DNA from: an alpha proteobacterium SCGC AAA240-E13
GTDB lineage: Bacteria; Pseudomonadota; Alphaproteobacteria; Pelagibacterales; Pelagibacteraceae
Direction of reading: 5' to 3'
DNA length: 38,042 bases
Assembly (NCBI GenBank): GCA_000504625.1
Contig: AZHR01000013.1
Coordinates: forward strand, 1-38,042
Position 1 is the stretch's first letter; every line of letters starts with the position of its first letter. The position numbers and the translations under genes are program-made. Positions 9,635-17,230 of this stretch are shown here, piece by piece. The notes under the pieces are model-generated. The model was not told where the DNA came from, searched no databases, and saw nothing but the letters and a program-made list of their open reading frames with translations.

Positions 9635-10321
9635 TTAAATATTTTCGTTTAATTTTATTTTGTACGAAACCCCCATGGTTGAGGTAAGAAATGCGCTTTT
9701 AATCAAATTACCCTTTACTCCAGTGGGCTTATCTCTTTTAATTAATTCAACTACTGAATTAAAATTTTTAATTAAATCTTGATTTAAAAATTTTTTCTTC
9801 CCAATTGACAAACCAACATTACCATCTTTGTCATTTTTGATTTCTACTTGTCCGGATTTTATATCTTTAACCACCTTAATAATATCATTTGTGACTGTTC
9901 CAAGTTTAGGATTTGGCATCATACCTTTTGGTCCTAGAATTTTTCCAAGTTTACTTAATTTAACCATCATTTTTGGAGTAGAAACAAGTTTTTCAAAATT
10001 AATTTTTCCTTCTGATATAGTATTAATCAGATCATCAGATCCAATAATATCAGCTTCGCTTTTTTTTGCTTCATTTAATTTTTCATTTTCGCAAATAACG
10101 GCGACCTTTATTTTTTTATCTATACCTACTGGTAAATTAAGTATAGATCTTATGTTTATCTCACTTTTCTTTTGCTTTATATTGAATTGAAAATTGACAT
10201 CTATAGACTCCTCAAATTTCGTTATACAATTTTTTTTTACTACATTTAGCAAATTTTCTATTGAATCAGGTTTTAGTTTTTTTGTTTTCTGTGGCAATGA
10301 TTTATATCTTTTAGATCTCAT
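9635..10321 (-). CDS. rplA: 50S ribosomal protein L1
   Basis: L1 binds 23S rRNA at the mobile L1 stalk beside the E site and, in many bacteria, represses its own operon. The product is 228 residues (E. coli 234). The family hallmark GKILGPKGMMPNPKLGTVT lies at about residues 126-144, and the C-terminal KRDKPTGVKGNLIKSAFLTS leads to the typical TMGVSYKI. It is five bases downstream of rplK and four bases upstream of rplJ. The N-terminus (MRSKRYKSLPQKTK) is the usual basic L1 start. Confidence 0.97.
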   Translation of the reverse strand: MRSKRYKSLPQKTKKLKPDSIENLLNVVKKNCITKFEESIDVNFQFNIKQKKSEINIRSILNLPVGIDKKIKVAVICENEKLNEAKKSEADIIGSDDLINTISEGKINFEKLVSTPKMMVKLSKLGKILGPKGMMPNPKLGTVTNDIIKVVKDIKSGQVEIKNDKDGNVGLSIGKKKFLNQDLIKNFNSVVELIKRDKPTGVKGNLIKSAFLTSTMGVSYKIKLNENI

Positions 10322-10326
10322 TTACA

Positions 10327-10755
10327 TTACTCCTTTACTTCAATTCCCATAGAACGAGCGGATCCACATATTATCTTGGTAGCTTCTTTCAGATCTAATG
10401 CATTAAGATCTTTCATCTTTTCTTTAGCTATTTGTTCAGCTTGTTTTATGGTAATTGATCCAGTGATAACTCTTCCTGGCTCTTTTGATCCACTTTTTAG
10501 TTTAGCAGCTTGTTTAATAAAATAAGAAGCTGGTGGTGATTTTATAACAAAATCAAATTTTTTATCTTTGTAAACAGTGATTACTACTGGCACGGGTTTA
10601 CCCATAAAATTTTTAGTTTTTTCGTTAAATGACTTACAAAATTCCATAATATTAATTCCTCTTTGTCCAAGCGCTGGACCAACTGGTGGTGCGGGATTAG
10701 CTTGACCACCAATAATTTGTAATTTTACGTACCCTACAATTTGTTTTTTTGTCAT
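10327..10755 (-). CDS. rplK: 50S ribosomal protein L11
   Basis: L11 forms the GTPase-associated centre with 23S rRNA and is needed for RelA-type stringent-response signalling. The 142-residue length is exactly typical. The N-terminal domain contains KLQIIGGQANPAPPVGPALG, with the conserved prolines that contact thiostrepton-class antibiotics and release factors. The C-terminal rRNA-binding domain ends with ATKIICGSARSMGIEVKE. It starts two bases after the nusG stop and is followed closely by rplA, the standard order. Confidence 0.98.
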   Translation of the reverse strand: MTKKQIVGYVKLQIIGGQANPAPPVGPALGQRGINIMEFCKSFNEKTKNFMGKPVPVVITVYKDKKFDFVIKSPPASYFIKQAAKLKSGSKEPGRVITGSITIKQAEQIAKEKMKDLNALDLKEATKIICGSARSMGIEVKE

Positions 10756-10757
10756 TA

Positions 10758-11285
10758 TTAAGCTTTTTCAATTTGATGAAATTCTAAATCTACAGGAGTA
10801 GGTCTACCAAAAATCATAACCGCTACCTTCAGTCTTGATTTTTCTTCATCAACCTCTTCAACTAAACCATTAAATGATGCAAATGGTCCATCGATTACCT
10901 GAACTTTTTCTCCTATACTGTAACTTAAAAATGACTTTGTTTGAACCACGCCATCTTTTATTTGTCCTTTAATTTTTTGTATTTCGTTTTCAGAAACAGG
11001 AATCGGATGTCCTTTCTGACCTAAAAAACCACTTACTTTTTTTATATTCTTTATTAAATGATACATTTGATTGTCCAAATCCACTTTAACTAAAACATAA
11101 CCAGGAAAATACTTCTTCTTTCTTTGAACCCTCTTGCCTCTTTTAACCTCAGTAACCTCGTGAGTCGGCACCAACACTTCTTCTATTTTATCTTCTAATT
11201 TTGCTTTTACCACTTCTTCTTCAATTGCATGTGCAACTTTTTTTTCAAAATTTGAATGAGACTGTACTATGTACCAATTTTTCAT
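10758..11285 (-). CDS. nusG: Transcription termination/antitermination protein NusG
   Basis: NusG is the universal elongation factor that bridges RNA polymerase with Rho or with the leading ribosome through S10. The product is 175 residues (E. coli 181). The NGN domain runs from NWYIVQSHSNFEKKVAHAI through KKYFPGYVLVKVDLDNQMYH. The KOW domain contains GEKVQVIDGPFASFNGLVEE at about residues 126-145. It sits between secE and rplK with gaps of three and two bases. No signs of an RfaH-type paralogue are present. Confidence 0.97.
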   Translation of the reverse strand: MKNWYIVQSHSNFEKKVAHAIEEEVVKAKLEDKIEEVLVPTHEVTEVKRGKRVQRKKKYFPGYVLVKVDLDNQMYHLIKNIKKVSGFLGQKGHPIPVSENEIQKIKGQIKDGVVQTKSFLSYSIGEKVQVIDGPFASFNGLVEEVDEEKSRLKVAVMIFGRPTPVDLEFHQIEKA

Positions 11286-11288
11286 AAT

Positions 11289-11480
11289 TTAAATATTAAT
11301 GGTTAATGCAATACTTAACAAAAATTTGAGTATTTGATCTAAAATTAAAAAAAATATAGCAGCAACTATAGCTAATAAGACAACCATCACTGATCCTGTT
11401 AATGTTTCTTTTCCAGTGGGCCACGAAACTTTAAATGCTTCTTGCTTAACTTCTTGTATAAATTTTAATGGATTAATCAT
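11289..11480 (-). CDS. secE: Preprotein translocase subunit SecE
   Basis: SecE is the small clamp subunit of the SecYEG channel in the inner membrane. At 63 residues it is the short single-span form usual outside the enterobacteria. The cytoplasmic amphipathic helix contains FIQEVKQEAFKVSWPTGKET, including the conserved W-P. One transmembrane helix follows (about residues 30-58). The gene lies between tRNA-Trp and nusG, its normal place in alphaproteobacteria. Confidence 0.95.
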   Translation of the reverse strand: MINPLKFIQEVKQEAFKVSWPTGKETLTGSVMVVLLAIVAAIFFLILDQILKFLLSIALTINI

Positions 11481-11496
11481 AACTTTTATTCTTATT

Positions 11497-11572
11497 TGGC
11501 AGGAGCGGAGGGGATCGAACCCCCAACCTCCGGTTTTGGAGACCGGCGCTCTACCAATTGAGCTACGCTCCT
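11497..11572 (-). tRNA. tRNA-Trp (anticodon CCA)
   Basis: The minus strand folds into a full 76-base cloverleaf. The acceptor stem is AGGAGCG/CGCTCCT with discriminator G and an encoded CCA tail. The D stem is GCTC/GAGC, the anticodon stem CCGGT/ACCGG with loop CTCCAAA (anticodon CCA), and the T arm has loop TTCGATC. It lies between tuf and secE and is probably processed from their common transcript. Confidence 0.97.
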
Positions 11573-11583
11573 AAAAGAGAGCT

Positions 11584-12777
11584 TTACTCTAAAATTTTTG
11601 TTACCACTCCAGCTCCAACTGTTTTTCCACCTTCACGAATAGCAAAGTTTAATTTTTCATTCATTGCAATAGGCGTTATAAGTTTTACAGTAAATTTTGC
11701 ATCATCTCCGGGCATTACCATTTCTGTGCCTTTAGGTAATTCAACTTCACCTGTAACGTCAGTAGTTCTAAAATAAAACTGGGGTCTATATTTAGAAAAA
11801 AATGGAGTATGTCTTCCACCTTCTTCTTTTTTCAAAACATATGCCTGCGCCTCAAATTTTGTATGTGGAGTTACAGAACCTGGTTGAGCTAATACTTGGC
11901 CTCTTTCAACATCTTCTCTTTCAACTCCTCTTAATAAAACTCCAATATTATCTCCAGCTTCTCCTGTATCCAAAATTTTTCTAAACATTTCTACTCCAGT
12001 GCAAACTGTTTTTTTAGTTTCTCTGATTCCGACTATTTCAAGTTCACCACCAGTTTTAACAACCCCTTGTTCTACACGTCCTGTTGCAACAGTGCCTCGT
12101 CCTGATATAGTAAAAATATCTTCAACAGGCATTAAGAAGGGTTTATCTTTTGGTCTTTGAGGTTGAGGAATATGTTCATCGATTGCTTTCATTAATTCAA
12201 GAATTGAATTTTTTCCTGTAGCTTCATCTTTTCCTTCAACTGCAGCTAAAGCAGATCCTTTGACAATTGGAATTTTGTCTCCAGGAAATTTATAAGATGT
12301 TAACAATTCTCTGATTTCTTCTTCGACTAAACCAACTAATTCTTTATCTTTAACTTGATCTATTTTATTTAAGTAAACAACAATAGCTTTAACTCCGACT
12401 TGATTTGCTAATAGAATGTGTTCTCTAGTTTGGGGCATTGGTCCATCAGTTGCACTAACAACTAAAATTGCTCCATCCATTTGTGCAGCTCCAGTTATCA
12501 TATTTTTTACATAGTCTGCATGTCCTGGACAATCTACATGGGCATAATGTCTTTTATCAGTTTCATATTCTACGTGAGCTGTTGCTATAGTTATTCCCCG
12601 TTCTTTTTCTTCTGGTGCCTTATCGATTTGATCATAAGCAATGAATTCTGCTCCCCCTTTTTCAGACAAAACTTTTGTTATAGCTGCTGTTAATGTAGTC
12701 TTTCCATGATCCACGTGACCAATTGTACCTACGTTAGCATGCGGTTTATTTCTTTCAAATTTCTTTTTTTCTGCCAT
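11584..12777 (-). CDS. tuf: Elongation factor Tu
   Basis: EF-Tu delivers aminoacyl-tRNA to the ribosomal A site with GTP hydrolysis. At 397 residues it is full length. The GTPase motifs are GHVDHGKTT (G1), RGITIATAHVEYET (G2), DCPGHADYV (G3, with the catalytic histidine) and NKID (G4). Domain II contains FTISGRGTVATGRVEQG, and the protein ends with IREGGKTVGAGVVTKILE. It is flanked by tRNA-Gly upstream and tRNA-Trp downstream on the same strand, the tRNA-tuf-tRNA-secE unit of alphaproteobacteria. Whether a second tuf copy exists beyond rpsL cannot be told from this window. Confidence 0.99.
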   Translation of the reverse strand: MAEKKKFERNKPHANVGTIGHVDHGKTTLTAAITKVLSEKGGAEFIAYDQIDKAPEEKERGITIATAHVEYETDKRHYAHVDCPGHADYVKNMITGAAQMDGAILVVSATDGPMPQTREHILLANQVGVKAIVVYLNKIDQVKDKELVGLVEEEIRELLTSYKFPGDKIPIVKGSALAAVEGKDEATGKNSILELMKAIDEHIPQPQRPKDKPFLMPVEDIFTISGRGTVATGRVEQGVVKTGGELEIVGIRETKKTVCTGVEMFRKILDTGEAGDNIGVLLRGVEREDVERGQVLAQPGSVTPHTKFEAQAYVLKKEEGGRHTPFFSKYRPQFYFRTTDVTGEVELPKGTEMVMPGDDAKFTVKLITPIAMNEKLNFAIREGGKTVGAGVVTKILE

Positions 12778-12813
12778 TTTAATACCTCAATAATATTTAC
12801 TTTAATATTAACT

Positions 12814-12887
12814 TGGAGCGGGTGAAGGGAATCGAACCCTCACAACCAGCTTGGAAGGCTGGTGTTCTACCATTGAACTACACCCGC
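12814..12887 (-). tRNA. tRNA-Gly (anticodon TCC)
   Basis: A 74-base cloverleaf is visible on the minus strand. The acceptor stem is GCGGGTG/CACCCGC with discriminator T and an encoded CCA. The D stem is GTTC/GAAC, the anticodon stem CCAGC/GCTGG with loop CTTCCAA (anticodon TCC), and the T loop is TTCGATT. It is 36 bases upstream of tuf and 50 bases downstream of tRNA-Tyr. Confidence 0.97.
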
Positions 12888-12937
12888 ATCATCCCAAACG
12901 TATCACACTCGCTTATATTGTATCAAACTTTCTTGAA

Positions 12938-13023
12938 TGGTGGAGGGAGAAGGATTCGAACCTTCGAAGACCGAAGTCAACGGGTTTACAGCCCGCCCCA
13001 TTTGACCGCTTTGGTACCCCTCC
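12938..13023 (-). tRNA. tRNA-Tyr (anticodon GTA)
   Basis: This is an 86-base class II tRNA with a long variable arm. The acceptor stem is GGAGGGG/TCCCTCC with discriminator A and an encoded CCA. The anticodon stem CGGG/CCCG encloses loop CTGTAAA (anticodon GTA). The variable arm is G/C-containing and the T loop is TTCGAAT. It is the first gene of the minus-strand tRNA-tuf-secE unit. Confidence 0.96.
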
Positions 13024-13071
13024 AATACTTAGGGGTAACCCCCTTTTCAATAAAGCCTTCAACAACTAGGT

Positions 13072-13100
13072 TTTATATGCATGTTCTTAAATAAATGCAA
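13072..13100 (-). promoter_or_regulatory. Candidate promoter for the tRNA-Tyr/tRNA-Gly/tuf unit
   Basis: On the minus strand TTGCAT (95-100 of the 13000 block) and TATAAA (13072-13077) are separated by exactly 17 bases. The -10 box matches consensus at five of six positions and the -35 box at three. The predicted start near 13064 leaves a leader of about 40 bases. That leader contains a short G4/C4 hairpin (13032-13042) just before the mature tRNA-Tyr 5' end. Confidence 0.45.
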
Positions 13101-13153
13101 TAAATGATTTTAACTAAAAAAGTATGATATTAGTGGAAAATTATTGAAATATA

Positions 13154-13906
13154 ATGGAAAAATCATCTTTTTTAATTGCAGGAAAACATCCGGTCACAGA
13201 AGCATTAAAAAATCCAAGTAGAAAAGTCTTGAGATTATTCTTAACCGAAGAATCAAAAAAAAAAATAAATAGAGAAAATCAAAATAAAGATTTGCTCAAA
13301 AATATAAAAATTTTTTATAAAACTAAAAAAGAATTGGATAAGTTATGTTCAAAAGAACAAATTACTCACCAAGGAATGATTGCTGAAATTGAACACTTAG
13401 AAGAAGTAAATATTAAAGAATATATAAATCAAAATTCAGAAAAAAAAAATATTACTTTTGCAGTCTTGCAACAAGTAACGGATCCTAGAAACATTGGATC
13501 AATAATAAGAAGTGCTACTTCATTCAATATCGATGGTATAATTGTTGAAGAAAGATCTTTTCCAGGAGAAAGCAAGCTTCTTTACAAAAGTTCTAGTGGC
13601 TGCGTTGAATTAATAAATATATTTAAGGTATCTAATATAAATACAATTTTACAATATCTAAAATCAAAAAATTTTTGGGTAAGCGGTTTTGATGCAGAAA
13701 GTAATAGAGATTTTACTACACATGATTGGAGTGAAAAAAATGTACTACTTTTTGGCTCAGAAGGTTATGGCCTAAAATTTCAAACTAAAAAAAATTCAGA
13801 TTTTTTATTCAAAATAAAAATAAACAAAAAAGTTGAGAGTCTCAATATTGCAAATAGTGCTTCTATCGTTTTTCATTATTTATACCAAATAAGAAATAAA
13901 CATTAA
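13154..13906 (+). CDS. rlmB: 23S rRNA 2'-O-methyltransferase of the SpoU (TrmH/RlmB) family
   Basis: The predicted reaction is SAM-dependent 2'-O-methylation of a ribose in 23S rRNA (G2251 in E. coli) by a SPOUT knotted methyltransferase. The product is 250 residues (E. coli RlmB 243). An N-terminal substrate-binding domain begins with IAGKHPVTEALKN. The three family motifs are DPRNIG at residues 110-115, FGSEGYGL at 200-207 and SLNIANSAS at 229-237. It is divergent from tRNA-Tyr. A -10-like TATGAT lies at 13123-13128 without a clear -35, and no strong ribosome binding site precedes the ATG. Its neighbours agree with the usual alphaproteobacterial position. Its stop is four bases from the stop of the convergent island gene. 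TrmH-type tRNA specificity is possible but less likely. Confidence 0.9.
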   Translation: MEKSSFLIAGKHPVTEALKNPSRKVLRLFLTEESKKKINRENQNKDLLKNIKIFYKTKKELDKLCSKEQITHQGMIAEIEHLEEVNIKEYINQNSEKKNITFAVLQQVTDPRNIGSIIRSATSFNIDGIIVEERSFPGESKLLYKSSSGCVELINIFKVSNINTILQYLKSKNFWVSGFDAESNRDFTTHDWSEKNVLLFGSEGYGLKFQTKKNSDFLFKIKINKKVESLNIANSASIVFHYLYQIRNKH

Positions 13907-13910
13907 AATC

Positions 13911-15326
13911 TCAATTGATAATTTCATACAGTTTTGCATTCACTAAATACATTTTTTTTGTATTAATTAGTATCCAATTTTTTTTATCTGCTGTGATAGT
14001 ACAATTATAACCTACGAGTGGTTCATAGCAAATTACCCATATTTTTTTAATTTCAGGTGGAAGATTGTTAATTTTAAAAATATTAAAGTCATAATTTTTA
14101 TATTCTTTAGTTGATACAATATAATTTTCAACTATTTCTGTGTAAGTTTTTAATGGAGTATAAAGAGTCAAATTATTAATTTCATTTTTTTTTAAATTAT
14201 CAATTAAATTAGTAAATTCAGGTTTTGTATTTTTTCTAAATGCAATTTCAATATAATTATTTACAAAAGTTGAAATCAATACAAGAATTAGTATAGAAAG
14301 TCTTAATTTTTTATTATTAATTTCAAATAGCAAGACCGATATAAGTATTAGAATTGGAATTAGAACAAATATTATATATCTATCTGTTAAGACTGGAATT
14401 CTAAATAATCCGTAAGATAAAGGAATTAAATATGAAAAGATTAAAATAAATACTAGTAACAAATAATTATTAGATCTAAATAATATTTTTTTTCTAAAAT
14501 AAGTTATTAAAAAAATTAATGTAAATAAATAAATTATTCCCATGATTTTTGAACCAAAAAATCTTGAAAAGTAGAAATTATAATAAAATTTCCAATTTTC
14601 ATGGTTCAAAAAATATTCGTTATAAGACAATTGATTAACTAAATAATCATAATTAAAGAAAAGATATAAAATCAAAATAAATGGAATTGATATAAAAAAT
14701 AAAAAAATTTTTTTTTTGAATACAAAATATGAGTAAATAGAAAAAAAAATCTGCGAGAATAAAATAACAAATACAAAAGGATGAGTCGATAAACCTATAA
14801 CTGAAAAAATAATGAACAACAAACAAAACAATATTTTTTTATAAAAAGTAAGATCTGTTAATATAATTTTATAAAAAAAAATTAAATTAATTATACTTAA
14901 TAAAAAAACAAGAGTGTACGTTCGTGTCTCCTGTGAATATTTAATGAGATAAATATTTGTACTTACTAACAAAATTGTTAATAAAAAGGAATTATTTTTT
15001 TTAATTTGATATGAAAGTATGCCTAACAAAGGAATAGATATTAATCCAAATAATAATGGAACGTGCCTACCTATTTGAGGATCATAACTGAATATAGATA
15101 AGTAAATTTTTAAAAATATTTGAAATGGATAAGGTGTTTGGTCATTTATAAGTTCTCGTCTATAAAAAGTAGTATCCAATGAAATGCTTGGATCAGCAAC
15201 CCAAAAATCAACTAATTCGTCAAACCAATAATCTTCAAAATTCAATTGATATAATCTTAAAAAAAAACCTACAAAAATAAATAAAATACAAAGAAAATAA
15301 ATGTTTTTTCTGTTCAACGTAGACAT
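13911..15326 (-). CDS. Polytopic membrane glycosyltransferase, GT-C type (ArnT/PMT-like)
   Basis: The 471-residue product has about ten hydrophobic spans, starting with residues 8-28. The first loop carries EDYWFDELVD (residues 31-40). The acidic pair D36-E37 is the usual GT-C catalytic-loop signature found in ArnT and protein O-mannosyltransferase families. Such enzymes move a sugar from a polyprenyl-phosphate donor to an acceptor on the outer face of the inner membrane. A soluble C-terminal tail follows the last span. Donor and acceptor cannot be predicted. It is the first island gene beside rlmB and lies downstream of the ABC exporter, 28 bases apart, so the two are probably cotranscribed. 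The family call rests on topology and this motif. Confidence 0.7.
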   Translation of the reverse strand: MSTLNRKNIYFLCILFIFVGFFLRLYQLNFEDYWFDELVDFWVADPSISLDTTFYRRELINDQTPYPFQIFLKIYLSIFSYDPQIGRHVPLLFGLISIPLLGILSYQIKKNNSFLLTILLVSTNIYLIKYSQETRTYTLVFLLSIINLIFFYKIILTDLTFYKKILFCLLFIIFSVIGLSTHPFVFVILFSQIFFSIYSYFVFKKKIFLFFISIPFILILYLFFNYDYLVNQLSYNEYFLNHENWKFYYNFYFSRFFGSKIMGIIYLFTLIFLITYFRKKILFRSNNYLLLVFILIFSYLIPLSYGLFRIPVLTDRYIIFVLIPILILISVLLFEINNKKLRLSILILVLISTFVNNYIEIAFRKNTKPEFTNLIDNLKKNEINNLTLYTPLKTYTEIVENYIVSTKEYKNYDFNIFKINNLPPEIKKIWVICYEPLVGYNCTITADKKNWILINTKKMYLVNAKLYEIIN

Positions 15327-15354
15327 TTAAATAATAAATTATAATCCGAATGAC

Positions 15355-17124
15355 TCAGAATGAATGCCTATTGTTTAAATCATCATATCTGCCTTCGTCA
15401 ATTATTTTTCCATTATCCAATAAATAAACTTTATCACAATTAAATACAGAACTATGGCGATGTGTAATTATGATCAGAGTTTTATCTCCACTGGTATCGA
15501 AAATTTCACTCATTATCTTTTTTTCGTTATTTGTATCTAGTGAACTCGTAGCTTCATCCAAAATTAATATTTTTGGATCATGATATAATGCTCTTGCAAT
15601 TCCAACTCTTTGCTTCTGCCCACCCGAAAGTTTAATTCCTCTATTACCGATAGCTGTATCATCTTTATGTTCAAGTGTACTTACAAAGTCATCCAATCTA
15701 GATAATTTTAAGCTTTTTAAAATAGCCTTTTGATCTATATCTTTTGAATTTAGACCAAAAGCAATATTGTTTCTAATTGTATCATCTAACAAATATATAT
15801 CTTGGGGAACATATCCTATAAGTTTCTGCCATTCTGTTACGTTATCTTCTAAATTTTGACCATCTATAAATATTTTACCTTTGCTAGGTTTTATAAGTCC
15901 CAAAAGAAGATCAATTAAAGTACTTTTTCCTGCTCCCGATTTTCCAATGATACCTACTTTTTGACCTTGTTTAACTTCCAAACAAATATCTTGTAGTATT
16001 TTTGCATACGAGTTCTCATATAAAAAAAACACATTTTCAAAATTGATTTTATCTTTAAAAAAATATCTTTTGGTCTTGCTCAATTTATCTATATTTTCGT
16101 TTCTTGATATATTTTCAATCGGAACTTCTACCATTTGTTTTGAAACAAGTCTAAAATCTGCCATTGCAAACAGTCTTGAAGATAAAGACGAAACTATTGA
16201 ATTAAACGCAGGTATCAATCTAATACTACAAACTGCGAGTAAAGAAATTGTAGGTAAGATTTGTTCATTTGAAAGATTTATTAACACAAAGAGTATTGCT
16301 ATTAACGAAACAGCAAATACAAAAATAACTTCTAAAAATAACCTAGGAATAACACTTAAAAAATAAGTAAAAAATGAATGTCTTTCAATTTCATCTACTT
16401 GTCGCATAAATAAATTAATTAAGTAATTTTCTCTGTTTAAAACCTTGGTTTCTCTTATTGACCCTAGTGCATGATTTATAGTTCTAAGTCTATTTCCTAT
16501 CTCTAATTGAACCAACTCTCCTCTATTAATCAAAGTTTTTCTTGTATAATATAAAAACGTTCCAGCTATTAAAATTAGAAAAATAAATACGGAAACTGAT
16601 ACAATTGGCTCATTTAAAAATAATAAAATGAAAACAACAACTAAAACTAAACTTTCTCTTGTAATAGATAAGGTACTTAAAATTGTACTAATAGCTCCGT
16701 TCGCACTTGATGTAATGTTTCTGGTTAAAACTGCGGGATTATTTTTTATATGGAAATTATAAGTTGCATTTACATAATTTTTGAAAAGTTTATTTACAAC
16801 ATCTGTCCTTAATACTTTAATTACTTTTCCTTGAAAAAACAAAAATATTGACAAATAAATATTTTTTATTAGGAAAATTAAGATTAATATTATTCCACCA
16901 GCTATTGTTATGAAATTTTTATCTAAACTTTCAATATAATCAATTGCAAAAAAATCTGGAAATTTATTTATCAAAATATCTATATCAATAATTGTCATAA
17001 TAAATAAAGGTATCGAACTTAGACCTATCATTTCTATAACTGCCGCTACTAACATTCCAAATAAAAGCAAAATTAAATGCCTTATGTGCTTTTTGGTACA
17101 AATATTTTTAATATCTTCAATCAC
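15355..17124 (-). CDS. ABC exporter, fused membrane and ATPase domains (MsbA/PglK-like)
   Basis: This is a half-transporter that should act as a homodimer to flip or export a lipid-linked sugar or lipid across the inner membrane. Its 589 residues have about six membrane spans within residues 18-310. The ATPase has Walker A GKSGAGKS (394-401), Q-loop YVPQD (438-442), signature LSGGQ (499-503), Walker B ILILDE (519-524) and the switch histidine in IIITHRHS. All catalytic motifs are intact. Its place between a GT-C enzyme and a sulfotransferase/glycosyltransferase fusion suggests a polysaccharide or lipid-oligosaccharide substrate, like PglK or MsbA, rather than a drug. Confidence 0.85.
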   Translation of the reverse strand: MIEDIKNICTKKHIRHLILLLFGMLVAAVIEMIGLSSIPLFIMTIIDIDILINKFPDFFAIDYIESLDKNFITIAGGIILILIFLIKNIYLSIFLFFQGKVIKVLRTDVVNKLFKNYVNATYNFHIKNNPAVLTRNITSSANGAISTILSTLSITRESLVLVVVFILLFLNEPIVSVSVFIFLILIAGTFLYYTRKTLINRGELVQLEIGNRLRTINHALGSIRETKVLNRENYLINLFMRQVDEIERHSFFTYFLSVIPRLFLEVIFVFAVSLIAILFVLINLSNEQILPTISLLAVCSIRLIPAFNSIVSSLSSRLFAMADFRLVSKQMVEVPIENISRNENIDKLSKTKRYFFKDKINFENVFFLYENSYAKILQDICLEVKQGQKVGIIGKSGAGKSTLIDLLLGLIKPSKGKIFIDGQNLEDNVTEWQKLIGYVPQDIYLLDDTIRNNIAFGLNSKDIDQKAILKSLKLSRLDDFVSTLEHKDDTAIGNRGIKLSGGQKQRVGIARALYHDPKILILDEATSSLDTNNEKKIMSEIFDTSGDKTLIIITHRHSSVFNCDKVYLLDNGKIIDEGRYDDLNNRHSF

Positions 17125-17230
17125 TTATATAATTTACTTCTCAATGATCAGAAAACTTTTTATTATTAAACACTAAAAATAGACAACTAGAAAAAAGAAA
17201 ATTATTTCTTCTGCCCAACATAATCTTTAA

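Noticed and set aside
9828..10190. Plus-strand open frame of 120 codons inside rplA
   Set aside because: Antisense shadow of ribosomal protein L1.
12813..13094. Plus-strand open frame of about 90 codons, with a peptide like RVKGIEPSQPAWKAGVLPL
   Set aside because: It lies antisense across tRNA-Gly and tRNA-Tyr. Peptides of this kind are a known false gene product of tRNA antisense strands.
16043..16366. Plus-strand open frame of 107 codons inside the ABC exporter gene
   Set aside because: Antisense shadow of the junction between membrane and ATPase domains.
17125..17230. Possible intrinsic terminator between the fusion gene and the ABC exporter
   Set aside because: Only a very short A/T stem before a T run can be drawn, which is expected by chance in such AT-rich sequence.
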